From Euphorbia lathyris (lineage: Eukaryota > Streptophyta > Magnoliopsida > Malpighiales > Euphorbiaceae): a stretch of 64,000 bases of DNA. The DNA lies in NCBI RefSeq assembly GCF_963576675.1, contig NC_088911.1:73623256-73687255 (forward strand). The letters are read 5' to 3'. Below, piece after piece: positions 1 through 10,667 of the stretch. The stretch's first letter is position 1. Each line of letters begins with the position of its first letter. The notes beneath the pieces are model-generated. The model was not told where the DNA came from. It made no database searches and saw only the letters and a list, made by a program, of their open reading frames with translations. The translations under genes were made by a program, and so were the position numbers.

Positions 1-597
1 TGTGGTATAAATCCTTTGCCCATTTAGTAATATCGGCCTCCTTAAATTTGAAGGCCGTATTAAACGTTTCTTCAGTCCAGGCATATGGGGTATTATTAAG
101 GCGGAATTCTAAAATTTTGTCCCCTTCATCGTTGGTCTCATATCGAAGAGTTGTGTAGAACTCTAAGATGTAGAAAAGATACAGGGGACGCCGACGTTTA
201 TCAATTATGTCCCACCCCATTCCGTAAGAGAGTGTTAACACTCGCTTTTAACCCACATTTATCTAACCATTCCCAATCAAAGAAGTGAGGAATTGAACAT
301 TGATAATTTTTAATTTTCTGAAAGTAATAGGAAAGGACATAAGTACCTATGTGAAAGTGCACATGGGTAAGGTTGGTCGGTATTTTGGGCGGGGACAATA
401 GGAGGGCGTCGTGGTTCCTCAAAAATTCGGGCCCGTACGATCCTTGAATTGGCTCCAATTCCTTGGGGAGTGAATCTATGCGGCGGCGTAGGCATCTTCG
501 GGTTGGATCTGCCTTTGAAATCTACAAAAAATACAAGCACAAAATAACAAAAACAACTAAACTCACCCTCTAAGATTAAACAAAAACTCCCAAACAA
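1..597 (-). pseudogene. plant transposon ORF-1/mobile-domain-like fragment, frame-shifted
   Basis: On the minus strand a possible 3' splice site (T-rich tract then GTAG, near 521) leads into a coding-like stretch that continues past the window edge. The reading passes through more than one frame: one piece contains IPHFFDWEWLDKCGL, the next, in another frame, contains GWDIIDKRRRPLYLFYILEF and NNTPYAWTEETFNTAFKF. The style (short aromatic-rich blocks, YAWTEETFN) resembles proteins annotated in plants as putative plant transposon or Athila ORF-1/env-like proteins; this is a resemblance, not a proven match. The frame change near 205-240 implies a pseudogene. It could belong to the same Athila-like insertion as the gag at 1455-2607, but an unrelated 0.85 kb lies between them. 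Confidence 0.4.
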
Positions 598-1441
598 AAA
601 TAAAATTAGTGATAGTCTTTAGATAAGCTAATTAGAACAAAAACCAACAAAAATTCAAATTAAACGATTAACTAGCACAAATCAACCCTAAAAACAAATA
701 TTACCACACAATTAAAAGCAAAATCACAAAGGGGTTAGAGTAAAAATTAATTCCTAATGCATGCAAATTCCTAAATAAACCAAGTTCCCCAAAATCAAAA
801 TAAGACCAACAATCAAACCTAAACCAAAATCACAACAAAATTAAACCAAATTTGAACTTACAAACCAAAAGACTTGAAGAAGGTGGTGGGAAATGAAGAA
901 ATGAGAAGGAGGAATGATGTTGGGGAAGAGGTGGTAAAGGTTTGGAGGTTTGAAGGGTTTAAATAGGTGAAAGAGAAGGGATTTGGAAGGTATTAATGGT
1001 GGGGAGTTGAGAAGTTGGGAGTTAGGGGTTAGGAATCTAATTAATTAGGTGGGAGTTGAGGAGATGAGAGTTATGGAGGAAGGAAGAAGGTTAGGGTTTT
1101 AGAGAGAGAGAGAGAGAGTGAGAGAGCAATTGATTAAGGAGAGAGAGAGTGTATGGGTGAGTTATGTGATGGTAGGGGAGAATGAGGGTTAATAATTGAG
1201 GTTAGGAGGGTTAAATTTGGAAGTTTGGGGGTTTTGAAGGGGTTGGTTCGGCCAACCCCTCGCTGAGCCGCCCAAGTATAGCCTTGGGCGGCTCGTCTCG
1301 TCGAGACACAGTGGCTATAAAAATAGTCGATGTGCTCCCCGAGGGACGTCTCGTCGAGACATCCCTTTGTCTCAACGAGAAGTCCCCTGTCTCGGCGAGA
1401 CAGGTTCTTGTCTCGCCGAGACAAGGCGGACATGCCTAAAT
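598..1441. other. non-coding spacer between transposon pieces, with GA-rich tract
   Basis: No gene is supported here. The stretch at 860-1190 is G/A-rich on the plus strand, with a (GA)n run near 1101-1117. The right end carries an array of short palindromes described separately. An (AT)n run at about 1443-1458 marks the junction with the gag relic. Confidence 0.5.
1289..1423. repeat. array of short palindromes, core GTCTCGNCGAGAC
   Basis: Five copies of a 13-base palindromic core occur within 130 bases: GTCTCGTCGAGAC at 1295-1307 and 1348-1360, an incomplete GTCTCAACGAGA at 1369-1380, GTCTCGGCGAGAC at 1389-1401 and GTCTCGCCGAGAC at 1410-1422. A related, more degenerate array sits inside the LTR at 3882-3954. 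A longer hairpin (GCCGCCCAAG/CTTGGGCGGC) precedes the array at about 1267-1292. Confidence 0.7.
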
Positions 1442-1454
1442 TTATATATATATA

Positions 1455-2607
1455 TATTACCTGAATCCTGGTTTTGGTTCTGCTGAGGTGGTGGAGCTAC
1501 GAATCCTGGTGGTCCTAAGGCCGCTTGATTGTTGGACCAACTGAACCCTGGATGATTCTGTCTCTAGGGGGTCTTGTAGGGTCCAAACTGCTTTATATAG
1601 TTCACCTGTTCAAGAACCGTCGGGCACTCTACGTTCTTGTGCCTGCCACTACAAACCTCACACTTCGGCACTGCTTCCGGTGTCTTCAGCTGAGCTACTA
1701 GGGGGTCCATCTTCTCTGTAAGTGCTGCTATCTGTGGGTCAGGTTCTGTAGGTGTACTTAGGGCAGCAATAGAAAAAACGCCCCTCCTCTGACTTGGCTT
1801 CTCAATCTGCCAATGTGCATTTCTCTTGGCTAGCTCTTTCACCAAACTGTATGCTTGAGCTGTCGTCTTGTTGAAAAGGTTGCCTTCGCTGATGCATCAA
1901 GTGAGGCTCTGCTAGCGGAAGTGATTCATGAGTAGAACAGGTCAACAAGATGGTGCACTTCAAATCCATAGTGGGGGCACCTCCTTAACAGTTTCTGGAA
2001 TCTCTCCCAAGCCAAGTGTAGATTCTCGCTCTCAAACTACCGGAACGATGTAATGTCGCTCTTGAATTGTGCAGTCTTTGATGGAGGGAAATTTTTTTGC
2101 TAGAAAAGCGGCTACTGTGGTTTCCCAATCTGTGAGAGAGCCTGGTGCAAGTGAGCTCAGCCAATCTGCAGCATCATCCTTCAAGTAGAATCAGAACAGC
2201 TTTAGGAAAACCTGTTCAGGGGTCACATCCTTGTACTTGAAGGTGCCATAGTACTCCATGAACTTGTTAAGGTGTGTATTGGGGTCTTCATGGTAATCCC
2301 CACCAAACTGACCCGAATTCTAGATCATCTGGATCATTGCTGGTTTGATCTCGAAGGAAACAGCGGTGATCTCGGGATCAAAGATACTAGAGGTAGTAGT
2401 AGGCCTCTTCGCCTTAAGCAGTTCCATGATAGACCGATCAACCATTTGTTCTTCTTCACAACCTTCCTCAGGGATAGCTGTGTTAAGATCCTCGTTGGCT
2501 CTCTGCCTGATCAAAGCCACCTTGCGTTCTTTCCTTAACCTGCGAGAAACACGATCAATTTCAGGATCAAATCCGAATGGAGAATGACTCCGAGAACGTC
2601 GGTTCAT
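1455..2607 (-). pseudogene. Athila-type Gypsy gag, decayed
   Basis: The minus-strand reading starts at 2607 with MNRRSRSHSPFGFDPEIDR, a typical Athila gag opening. It continues in broken frames through NTHLNKFMEYYGTFKY and DDAADWLSSLAPGSLTDWET (retrotransposon gag domain) to a zinc-knuckle-like CEVCSGRHKNVEC near 1660. In-frame stops and frame changes occur between 1860 and 2320, so no Gag protein could be made. It lies directly downstream, on the minus strand, of a tRNA-Asp-type primer site and LTR, which fixes orientation and family. The coding stops at an AT microsatellite near 1450; protease and polymerase are absent. Confidence 0.8.
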
Positions 2608-2664
2608 AGGAAGCTAAATAAACAAATATACCAATCTAATTTAAACTAATTACAATTACAATAG

Positions 2665-2682
2665 TCCTCGGCAACGGCGCCA
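2665..2682 (-). other. retrotransposon primer binding site (tRNA-Asp type)
   Basis: On the minus strand the sequence reads TGGCGCCGTTGCCGAGGA, the primer site typical of Athila/Tat Gypsy elements, complementary to the 3' end of tRNA-Asp. It lies 6 bases inside the LTR end at 2689. Confidence 0.85.
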
Positions 2683-2688
2683 AAAACT

Positions 2689-4274
2689 TGATGCTCGCAA
2701 AGTATATAGCAGTTAATAGGACAAGTGTATCCTATCGCAACAAGTAATATTGTGCTAAGCACGAGATCGAACCACAAGGACTATTATCCTAACTAGTAAA
2801 TTCGACAAGTTAATCTAACTATTTAGTGGAGTTGGTGATAAAATGGTTTGTGAAACAGATTAAATAAACAACTATCTAATTAAAGCAATAAACAGAACAA
2901 GTCGCAGGGTGGATTGTGATTCAACGTTGGTTACAATCTAGGATAGGGAATTCATTGATTAACTCCTAAGTATGAGTTTAAGGACTCCAGACTTATGTTC
3001 TACTAGTGATTAATGGTAATTGTCCTAAAAAGAAAGATTAATGTGATCAAGATTCATCTAACCTATTCACATGCATTCGGCTAACGACTTGATTAGGCAT
3101 ATAACTTAGGGCATGCAAAGCAGTAGGTTCCTTGACAATTAAGACTAAAGCCATGGACCAGTCACGAAGCCACACTCCTAGTGGTCTCTAGCAAGGTCAG
3201 ATTTACACAGGTTCAACATAGATAATTCCATGGTCAAGTTCTTATCTATCTATAATCCTATCTTTGTCAGGTTTATAGGCATTAGGCACAATTATATACA
3301 TAAAGCATGCAAGTTGATCGTCATCGAGTCTCATTCTAGCAATAATCCTATTCCTGGCAATATCTAGGCATTAAGCATGCATCATCTGATCAATCAAGAG
3401 TAATTACATAAACCCTGGGTCTTAATCATACATATTCATATAACCAATTTCATCCCCATCCTAGATTGGATAGGGATTAGCTCATAGACAAACTAATCAT
3501 AACAGAGATGTAAACATGAATAACGGAACACATTCTTGATTAAAAGTAAAATATAGATAAAAGGGAAGGAGAAAAGAATTCTAAAACCCTTTTGTCTGAT
3601 TAATTACAATGAACAAGGTAGATCCTCCACCCGTTGAGCTTGTTCTTCAACAGAATAAAACTAAGCTACGAATAAAATGTAAAACTGAGAAATAATGTAC
3701 TGGAATAGCTAATAAAAATCATCTCCGGAAGACTGAGAGTAGCTCCCTATTTATAGAGATTGGGTGAAACCCTAGTGTCTCTGGGGTAAAATAGGCATTT
3801 TGTGCAGTAAAAAGATGGTTTCAATGCTCTAATTCACGAACTTCAGCAAAGGCAAGGCGCTGGTGCGCCTTTCCCCACCTCGTCTCGTCAAGACAAGGAC
3901 TGTCTCGATGAGATGAGGGCCTATCGCGACGAGACATGTATGTGTCTCGATGAGATAGGTCCCAATTGGGGCAAAACTCCGGATTTTGTCTGTTTAGGTC
4001 ATTGGGCTTCCGAAATATGCTCTAATGGTCCATGATGAATCCCAAAAGTGCTCTGACGGTCCCTAAATAGTCCGAAAATGCTCCAATGAGCTTGGGTCTG
4101 GTTCGGAAATACTTGAATAGTCCTTGGAAATCCCTGAAAACACCGAAAATGCCATAAATAAAGAAAAATACTGAATTTAACTAAAAACTAACAAAATGAT
4201 ACTAGAATTGAGTAAAAACAAAGTGAAAACAATCCAAAACAATCCTAAAAACTCTATAAAATAGGGAGCTATCA
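2689..4274 (-). repeat. 5' LTR of Athila-type Gypsy element
   Basis: About 1586 bp. On the minus strand it begins TGATAGCTCCCTATTTTATA at 4274 and ends GCGAGCATCA at 2689, next to the primer site, so it keeps TG...CA ends. It contains a degenerate version of the GTCTCG/CGAGAC palindromes (3882-3954). The partner LTR is outside the window or lost, so a target duplication cannot be tested. Confidence 0.8.
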
Positions 4275-4379
4275 GGAACATTTCCAAGGTAATGTCTCCA
4301 CGTGGTGCATGCATAAATGCTGGCCAACAATTCTATTTCATAGGCAAATGATGCTTACGGAACAAATATAAGGACAAGT

Positions 4380-5005
4380 ACACTCGTTACATACAAATGA
4401 TGAAGTGGATATTGAGGTGCTTGCATGAAACCTCTAATTATTTTCTTGAATATGGAAGATCTTATTAGTTTGGTTGGTTATTGTGATTCTTACTACGTTG
4501 GAGACTTTGATAAGATGAGATAATTGAGGGGTTATGCTTTTTTTTTTTTTTACCATTGGTGATAATATTATCAGTTGGAAAACTTTTCAAGAGCCTAGAG
4601 TTGTGTTGTCAACAATAGAGGCAAAGTACATGACACTATTTGAAGCCATTAAAAGAACAATATGGTTGACATTTTCTTGCTTCGTGAACTTACAACGAAA
4701 CAAGAGGTGGTGTATATTATACATTTGATAAAAGATTAAATGTTTCATGAAAGAACAAAATATTGACATACAATATCATTTTGTTCGAAAGTTGTGGGTA
4801 AAAGGCAAATTTTGCTCAAGAAGATTCATATTTCTAAAAATTCGGTTGACATATTAACAAACCTTGTATATCCTACCAAGTTTTCGAGTTGTGTAACAAC
4901 TCAGTATGACTTGGAACATGATGTGTGTGGCCCTAATAGGCACAAGGAGATGATGCATAATATGAAATTAATAGTTGAGGAAGATATTGTTAATATTAAC
5001 TATTA
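4380..5005 (+). pseudogene. degenerate Copia RNase H and C-terminus
   Basis: Broken frames retain Copia landmarks in order: a GDFDKMR / GYAFFFF stretch (the 'D-DKRRSTTGYVF' region), ISWKTFQEPRVVLSTIEAKY with the RNase H acidic residue in TIEAKYM, then HFVRKVVGKRQILLKKIH and ISKNSVDILTNLV (the usual '..ADMLTK' end). The polyT at about 4538-4551 has expanded inside the coding part. There is no LTR next to it; a Helitron abuts the right side at 5054. An old, dead fragment. Confidence 0.75.
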
Positions 5006-5149
5006 AGTCAGATTATTAGTTAGCCATGTGTAAAATCATGATTTTTAATAGTACTAGTATTGTGCCCGCGCGTTGCGCGGGTAGATAATATTTTTTTACA
5101 GAAATTTAACATTTTAATACCTTTTAAATTTTATGTCATTTACATATAG

Positions 5150-5283
5150 TACTTTGTTTTTAACAAAGTAAGCATTACTTTGTTTTTTCCACCATTGGAT
5201 GGTGATGAACTTTGACAAAGTAAGCTCATCCAATGATAGAAAAAACAAAGTAAAGCTTACTTTGTCAAAAACAAAGTAAGCAT
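5150..5283. repeat. nested inverted repeats built on ACAAAGTAA
   Basis: The stretch is built from ACAAAGTAAGC / GCTTACTTTGT blocks: a left part containing CATCATTGGATGG-like sequence and polyT is mirrored by CATCCAATGATAGAAAAAAC on the right. It can fold into an imperfect hairpin of about 60 bp per arm. It lies about 100 bases inside the Helitron 3' end. Confidence 0.6.
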
Positions 5284-5789
5284 AGAAGGCACCATTAAAT
5301 TAATGAACATACATTTATAATTGCTTGATAATAGTGTTTGGAAGTTATTGAAGTCATAATCTTTTGTCCCTGTTGATATGTTTGTAATGATCATTCATTT
5401 CCGTTCTTGTATAATATTTTTTCTGTATAATCTTGCAATTTTAAAATAGTTACTACACTTTGTGACGATGTTTTTTCAATCACATTCTAGCTCTCCTAAG
5501 AAAAATCTCGTGCTTTCTAAAATCTTTAATAAATCCATGAATTTGAAATAAGCTTACCTTTTTTAATAATGTTATTTGATTTATATAGTAGTTTGGAGGT
5601 TTAAATATTGTGTAAATTATTACAAAGAAAAATTAAATGTGTTATCAAATTTTTTTCTGTATAACTAGTTTTAATGCTATTTATTAAAATCAAGCGAATT
5701 GAATTTGAATGGACCCTTACATATTTTTTATCATTATATAATTTGTTTTCATTGGGATATTTTGTAAGTTTTTTTAAAAAAAATTGCGC

Positions 5790-5905
5790 ACAATGCGCTT
5801 ACATTAAAGAAGAAAGAAAAATCCCCACCAGACCCGGATGTGATTCAAACCCATGACCTCCCTAGTCATAGGTAAGTTCTCAACCACTAGGCTAAGTTAT
5901 TTTAT
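5790..5905 (-). mobile_element. tRNA-derived SINE-like sequence inside the Helitron
   Basis: On the minus strand an A-box-like TAGCCTAGTGG is followed about 35 bases later by a B-box-like GGTTTGAATCA, the internal RNA polymerase III promoter arrangement of tRNA genes. The cloverleaf cannot be completed, and a CCGGGTCTGGTGGGG segment follows, as in plant SINE heads. It is read as a SINE relic, not a working tRNA. Confidence 0.5.
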
Positions 5906-7939
5906 TATATCTATTAAACATAAATATATATATATATATATATATATATTCAGTTATATTAGTTTTAATGCTATTTATTAAAGTTAAATGAATGGAATTT
6001 AAATAGATCCTTACATATTTTTTTGTCAATGTATTATAATTTTTTTTTCCAGTTATATTGGTTTTAATGTTATTTATTAAAGTTAAATAAAGAGAATTTG
6101 AATGGATTTTTACATATTTTTTATCATTATATAATTTTTTTCGAGACTACATGTGACATATATCTGTATCACACACACATCAATATATACCTACTTAAAA
6201 AGTTATATCAATAGACAATAAATGAAAGGGATATGACGATCCAATCAAATAATTTCTATTTGAAATAAATAAAACTTACAATTAATAAATTATAAGAATT
6301 GGAGATAGAAATTAATATATGAAGATGTTAAAATTTAACTTATTATCATTTATGGTACACATAAAACTGTTAAAAAATTTAACTATTAAACTACTAATTT
6401 ACTAACGTATGAAGATCTTTTTGTTCTCGTTCAAAAAATATCATCTTGATATATTGGTTCATCAAAGAAATTTCTTATATAAAGATGACTGATAAAACCT
6501 CGTGAAATACTAACAATGTTATACAAATCGCAATATAATGATTAATAACTATAAAAGCTAATGTTGCAAAAACAATTGTCTTAATATCCCATACCTAATG
6601 TATATTTTAGGATTTTGGGCATTAAAAATTATTTTTATTTATCTTTCATTTTGAGTTCATATCTAACATAATCCAAATGGTTTCAAGAATAGACATTTTA
6701 TCAAGTGTATAGGATGTTTATAATCTATCCATCTAAAGGATTAAGGAAAAAAAACTTAACTTCTTAATGATGACGATGATAATAATAATAATAATAATGT
6801 AGAATGGATGACTAAAAATAGGAAAAAACTTAGAATGGTAATCATGGCCAAACATGATTTATAATTGAAATAAATTTCATTGTAAGTATAATGCTTCAAT
6901 ACATTTTTAATTATTATTTTTAATATGTCTTCAACTTCAATGAAGAGCTATTGTATGAAACTTTATATCTATTCGTACCAAAATGCATAAAAAAATTCAA
7001 TTCTTATGAGTTAGATAAACCCAAATTAAAAAAATCAGTGGACTTCTCCAGGTTTTGAATTTGGAAAATTGATCTATCTCCAATTAAACCTAACAATCGA
7101 GTCCATATAAAGTCAAAATCCAAATTTTATTTAGAGTTAACAATCCAAACGATTACACCTAGCAACTTATACTAAAAAAATGAAAATATACCAAATCTTT
7201 ATTTTAGCCATTTTGAAAAAAAAACAAATAAAAAACATAGATAAGATAGCTAGAGGTGTGAAACAACACAATTGAGAATAAAATAACTACTACATATGAA
7301 AAAAATCGATTAATTACCTTGGGAAATATAACGATTTCCTGTCAGTTTTTACACTTTTGCTTTTCCCGATTTCAGTTGCCCATGTCTCTTCTATTTCCAT
7401 CAGATTTCTTCAATTGGAGATATCAAAGTATAAATTTTGATAATTCTTGAAGAAAATGCTATTAATACAGTTTATCAATGGAAATCACTCCTAAATAAAT
7501 ATGAATCTCTTAATGAAGTAAGAATAAAATTATAAGACTGTATTATTTGAAGTAAGAACAAAATTATAAGATTAAGAACTAAACTAATACATAATCAAAA
7601 TTAAAGGTAGATGATGACTTTGATTTTCGGTGGCCAATGAATATAATGATGGAATGCTATGTATCATGCTTTATATATAGGTTTATTTGTAACTTTTGGA
7701 TTTTCTTCGGTTTATGTTTTTTTTTATCTTCATTTAACTCTTATTTTCTTTTATTACTTTAATTGATGGAGTATTAATTGACAATAAATAATATGTTAAT
7801 ATAGTACTAATTACATAGAGATAATTAAAACTCATTAACTCATTTATTCTCTTTGTTCCTACAATGCCAACTAAGCCAAAAAGTCTCTAAAACACTTCTT
7901 GCAAATTCTTTCTGCTTCCGCTATTATATATAGTATAGA

Positions 7940-8519
7940 TGAGAAAACATTGCTTTTTTTTTAGAGAAAAAGTATTGCTTTTTTAAATGTGTGGGAAAAC
8001 ATGTTTTTGGAATAGTTGGTATGAAAATGAATGTTGTTTAATTTCCATTTGTAAATTGATCTTTTGAGGCTTGTAAATAAGGGATTTAATGCTAGACTTA
8101 ATTCATCAATGAGAGAAAATAAAAATAGAGAATTAAAAAACACTTGGCATATAATTTATAGAAAAATTATTAGGTTTGTGAAGTTTTATAAATTTCTCTT
8201 ATAAATTGTTTTTGGTTGCTCTAATAATAAAAGTTTCTTCTCTCTTGTGTACGTAGGCACAAATTGTTGGAACCACACAAATCTCTTATCTTGTTTATTG
8301 TATTTATTTTTTAATTGTTCGATTAATTCACATAATAAAATACAGTCTTAATCTCTTAACAATTATGATTTCCCTTTTTTTTATCTGCAACTTATCTATG
8401 GCTCTATTAATTTGCCGAAAATATTATGCATGAAAATATTTTCCTAATTTTTCCTTTCCAAATTTTTCCTTTTATTTATTATTCAAGTTTTAAATGAAAG
8501 AAAAGATGTGAATCTAGGG
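7940..8519. other. AT-rich spacer, nothing recognised
   Basis: Host-side DNA between the Helitron 5' end and the LINE relic. No coding or repeat feature can be supported. Confidence 0.5.
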
Positions 8520-9785
8520 TTTTCTCTCATCTTGCCCTCTTAGCAAGTTTTCTCCCATCTTGTCCTTTTGCAAGTTTTTTCTCATTGATTTTCACCGATG
8601 GGTTAATTGAGCAATTTGGAACTATCTTATGTGAATCTGAGCCTGGATGAGGAGGATGATGGTCGTGTTACTATGTAGGACACATATTCGAATGCTGAGC
8701 ATTTGAATTTTTGCTAGTGTTTAGTTGGAAGATTTTTAACAGGTAAGTTAGTGGATTTTCAAGCTATGCATGATCTCATGGCTTTTCCATGAAGATCGGG
8801 TAATGAGTTAATATCAGATCAATTAACCCAAACTTATTCATTTTCCAATTTTTTCATGAGTTTGATATAAGGGGGGTTATGGAGAACGATCATTGGAGTT
8901 TTGATAATAAAATCATAATTACTCAGAGATTATTTGTGAATAGTTTGGTCGAAAGCAGTCACCAGGGGTTCAATGTGGCTAATGAGTGACACCAGTGCTA
9001 GGAGTGATGGTGGATTTCGGCCAACGAAGATTGACGGTTCAACAAAGTTGAATTATAACTCCCAATTCGGAAGTGGTGCAATTAGTGGGGATGTTACCTT
9101 GAATCAAGGAGAAGAGCAAGGGGTTACTCAAATACTAGTTGACTAAATAAGTGGGGGAATATTGAAAACGATAAGACATTTAAGACTGTTTTAAATGAGG
9201 AGGTAGTCAGATTTGATCCAAAACATAGAAGAATGGAGGAATCATTAAAGGAAGGGACAATTTATAAAATTAAAAAAGAAATGGAAGTGAGCAAAAAAAG
9301 GTCAAAGGTGGGCTCTCTTGGACAGGCACGCCTATCATAATGAGTATCCTTGATTGGAATTGTCGTGGGCTAGGCAACCCACGGTCAATTCGTGTTCTAT
9401 TGGATCTTGTTCGGGTTAATAAGCATGCGAATGGAAATTATTTGCCTCGTGTTGGAGAAGCTCTAGGGATCCGGAAAGCACTAAGTTGGTTAGAGAACAA
9501 GGGAGTTGATGGGTGTATTGTTATGACAGATGCTAAAGTTGTGGTGACCGATCTTGCTCAACCTTCATTTTGTTCTTCTATTGGTCTGGTGTTAGATGAT
9601 TGTAAAAGGTTGTTAAGGGTTGTAAGGTTCTTTTAATGATGGTTATGTTAGTTATGTTAATCATTCTACGAATAGAGTCGCTCATGATCTTGCTAGAGTT
9701 TCCTATTCTAGGCCAGAAGTTATAGAGTGGTCATCTAGACTTCAAGATTCCATTGTTTAAGCTTTGTAATGTATGGTTTTTTTTT
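8520..9785 (+). pseudogene. L1-type LINE relic with ORF2 mostly deleted
   Basis: The left part encodes pieces of LINE ORF1 (DUF4283-type) in broken frames: LVGRFLTGKLVDFQAM, then FDIRGVMENDHWSFDNK. At 9340 the ORF2 start MSILDWNCRGLGNPRSIRV (endonuclease N-terminus) appears, but after about 30 codons it runs directly into the RNase H-like C-terminal domain (GEALGIRKALSWLE, VMTDAKVVV, STNRVAHDLARVSYS). The rest of the endonuclease and the whole reverse transcriptase are missing, yet the 98-codon fusion 9340-9636 stays open. The element ends at a T/A-rich tail at about 9778-9792. Confidence 0.75.
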
Positions 9786-9792
9786 TTTTAAA

Positions 9793-10667
9793 AGTAAAAC
9801 TTTTTCTAAGGCATTGGTAACTCTACTCCATTTTTTCTTACCATTTTGAAAATAGCAACCACCTACAACTTTTTCCCGTTTTTGTTGCTGTAGTCAAACA
9901 CCAAAAAATATTTTATTTTCCAAAACACATTATTTTTCGGAAACAAACTTAATATGTTTTTTTTTTTACTTTATAACTTGTTCCATATTTTCCATTGTCG
10001 ATGATTGGCAGGAGCTCTGTACACTAAGATTGTTTCTTTTCTTGTCTTCTTTTACCGTACATGTACACAGTTTGTATAGTTGTATGTATAAGAAAGTGGA
10101 ATTAAAAAGACAAATATATATATATAGTGTTTTTGGATTCCTTTTTTATTATTGTCATCATGTAAATGTTTTATTTAACAAATCCATGTGGACATTTGAA
10201 ATGCAATAGAGATATTAATCATGATTTTTAGAAAAGTTAAATTGATTAAATGTAATTTGTTAGGAATTATTTGTGAAATATGTTGAGGAAAAAAAATAAA
10301 AAAAAAAATGTTGAAAAAAAAACAATAATTAACAGGGTAACATATCTTAAATTAGATCCAAAAAAATCTCTTGGCTAGTCTTTTTTGTAGCAACTACTCA
10401 AATCTTGATGTCTCTCTTTGTAACTGTTCCATTCCTGACAAAGTTTTTCAAAATTCCAGAGAAACACATTCAATATTCAACTTGATTTCTATCTTCCTCA
10501 TTTTTGTTTGTTTGTTTTCATTAAGAGAAAGCAATGATGAAGTGGGAGAAGAATATAATATTGGTTAGAGATGGTGTTTAAAGGTTAATAGTGTGATCAG
10601 AATAATAAAATTGGATCAAATAAAAGCAGCGATTACCCTGAGATTGAAGGCATTGTGGATTGGAATA
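9793..10667. other. region upstream of the kinase gene
   Basis: AT-rich sequence with short A and T runs and a (TA)n run at about 10116-10126. It should contain the kinase promoter and 5' UTR, but no TATA box or start site can be placed with confidence. Confidence 0.4.

Larger units (their letters stand above)
5054..7939 (-). mobile_element. non-autonomous Helitron, about 2.9 kb
   Basis: Read on the minus strand, the element opens at 7939 with TCTATACTATATATAATAG preceded by host A, the standard 5' TC start. It closes at 5054 with CTAG followed by host T. Eight bases before the end is a GC-rich hairpin, CCCGCGCAACGCGCGGG (5064-5081 region). This 5' TC, 3' hairpin, CTRR, A|T insertion pattern is the Helitron signature. 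The interior is AT-rich and has no Rep/helicase coding, so it must depend on another copy. It contains an inverted repeat near its 3' end and a tRNA-derived SINE-like insert. Confidence 0.8.

Noticed and set aside
1289..1423. CRISPR-like array of short palindromes
   Set aside because: Spacing is irregular, units are 13 bases and vary at the centre, and the DNA is plant nuclear; a CRISPR array makes no sense here.
5790..5905. Functional tRNA gene
   Set aside because: A- and B-box-like motifs are present but no complete acceptor or anticodon stems can be drawn; better read as a SINE relic.
10593..10667. Upstream in-frame ATG for the kinase
   Set aside because: It would add 25 residues before MGCICSK and hide the N-terminal acylation motif conserved in this subfamily.
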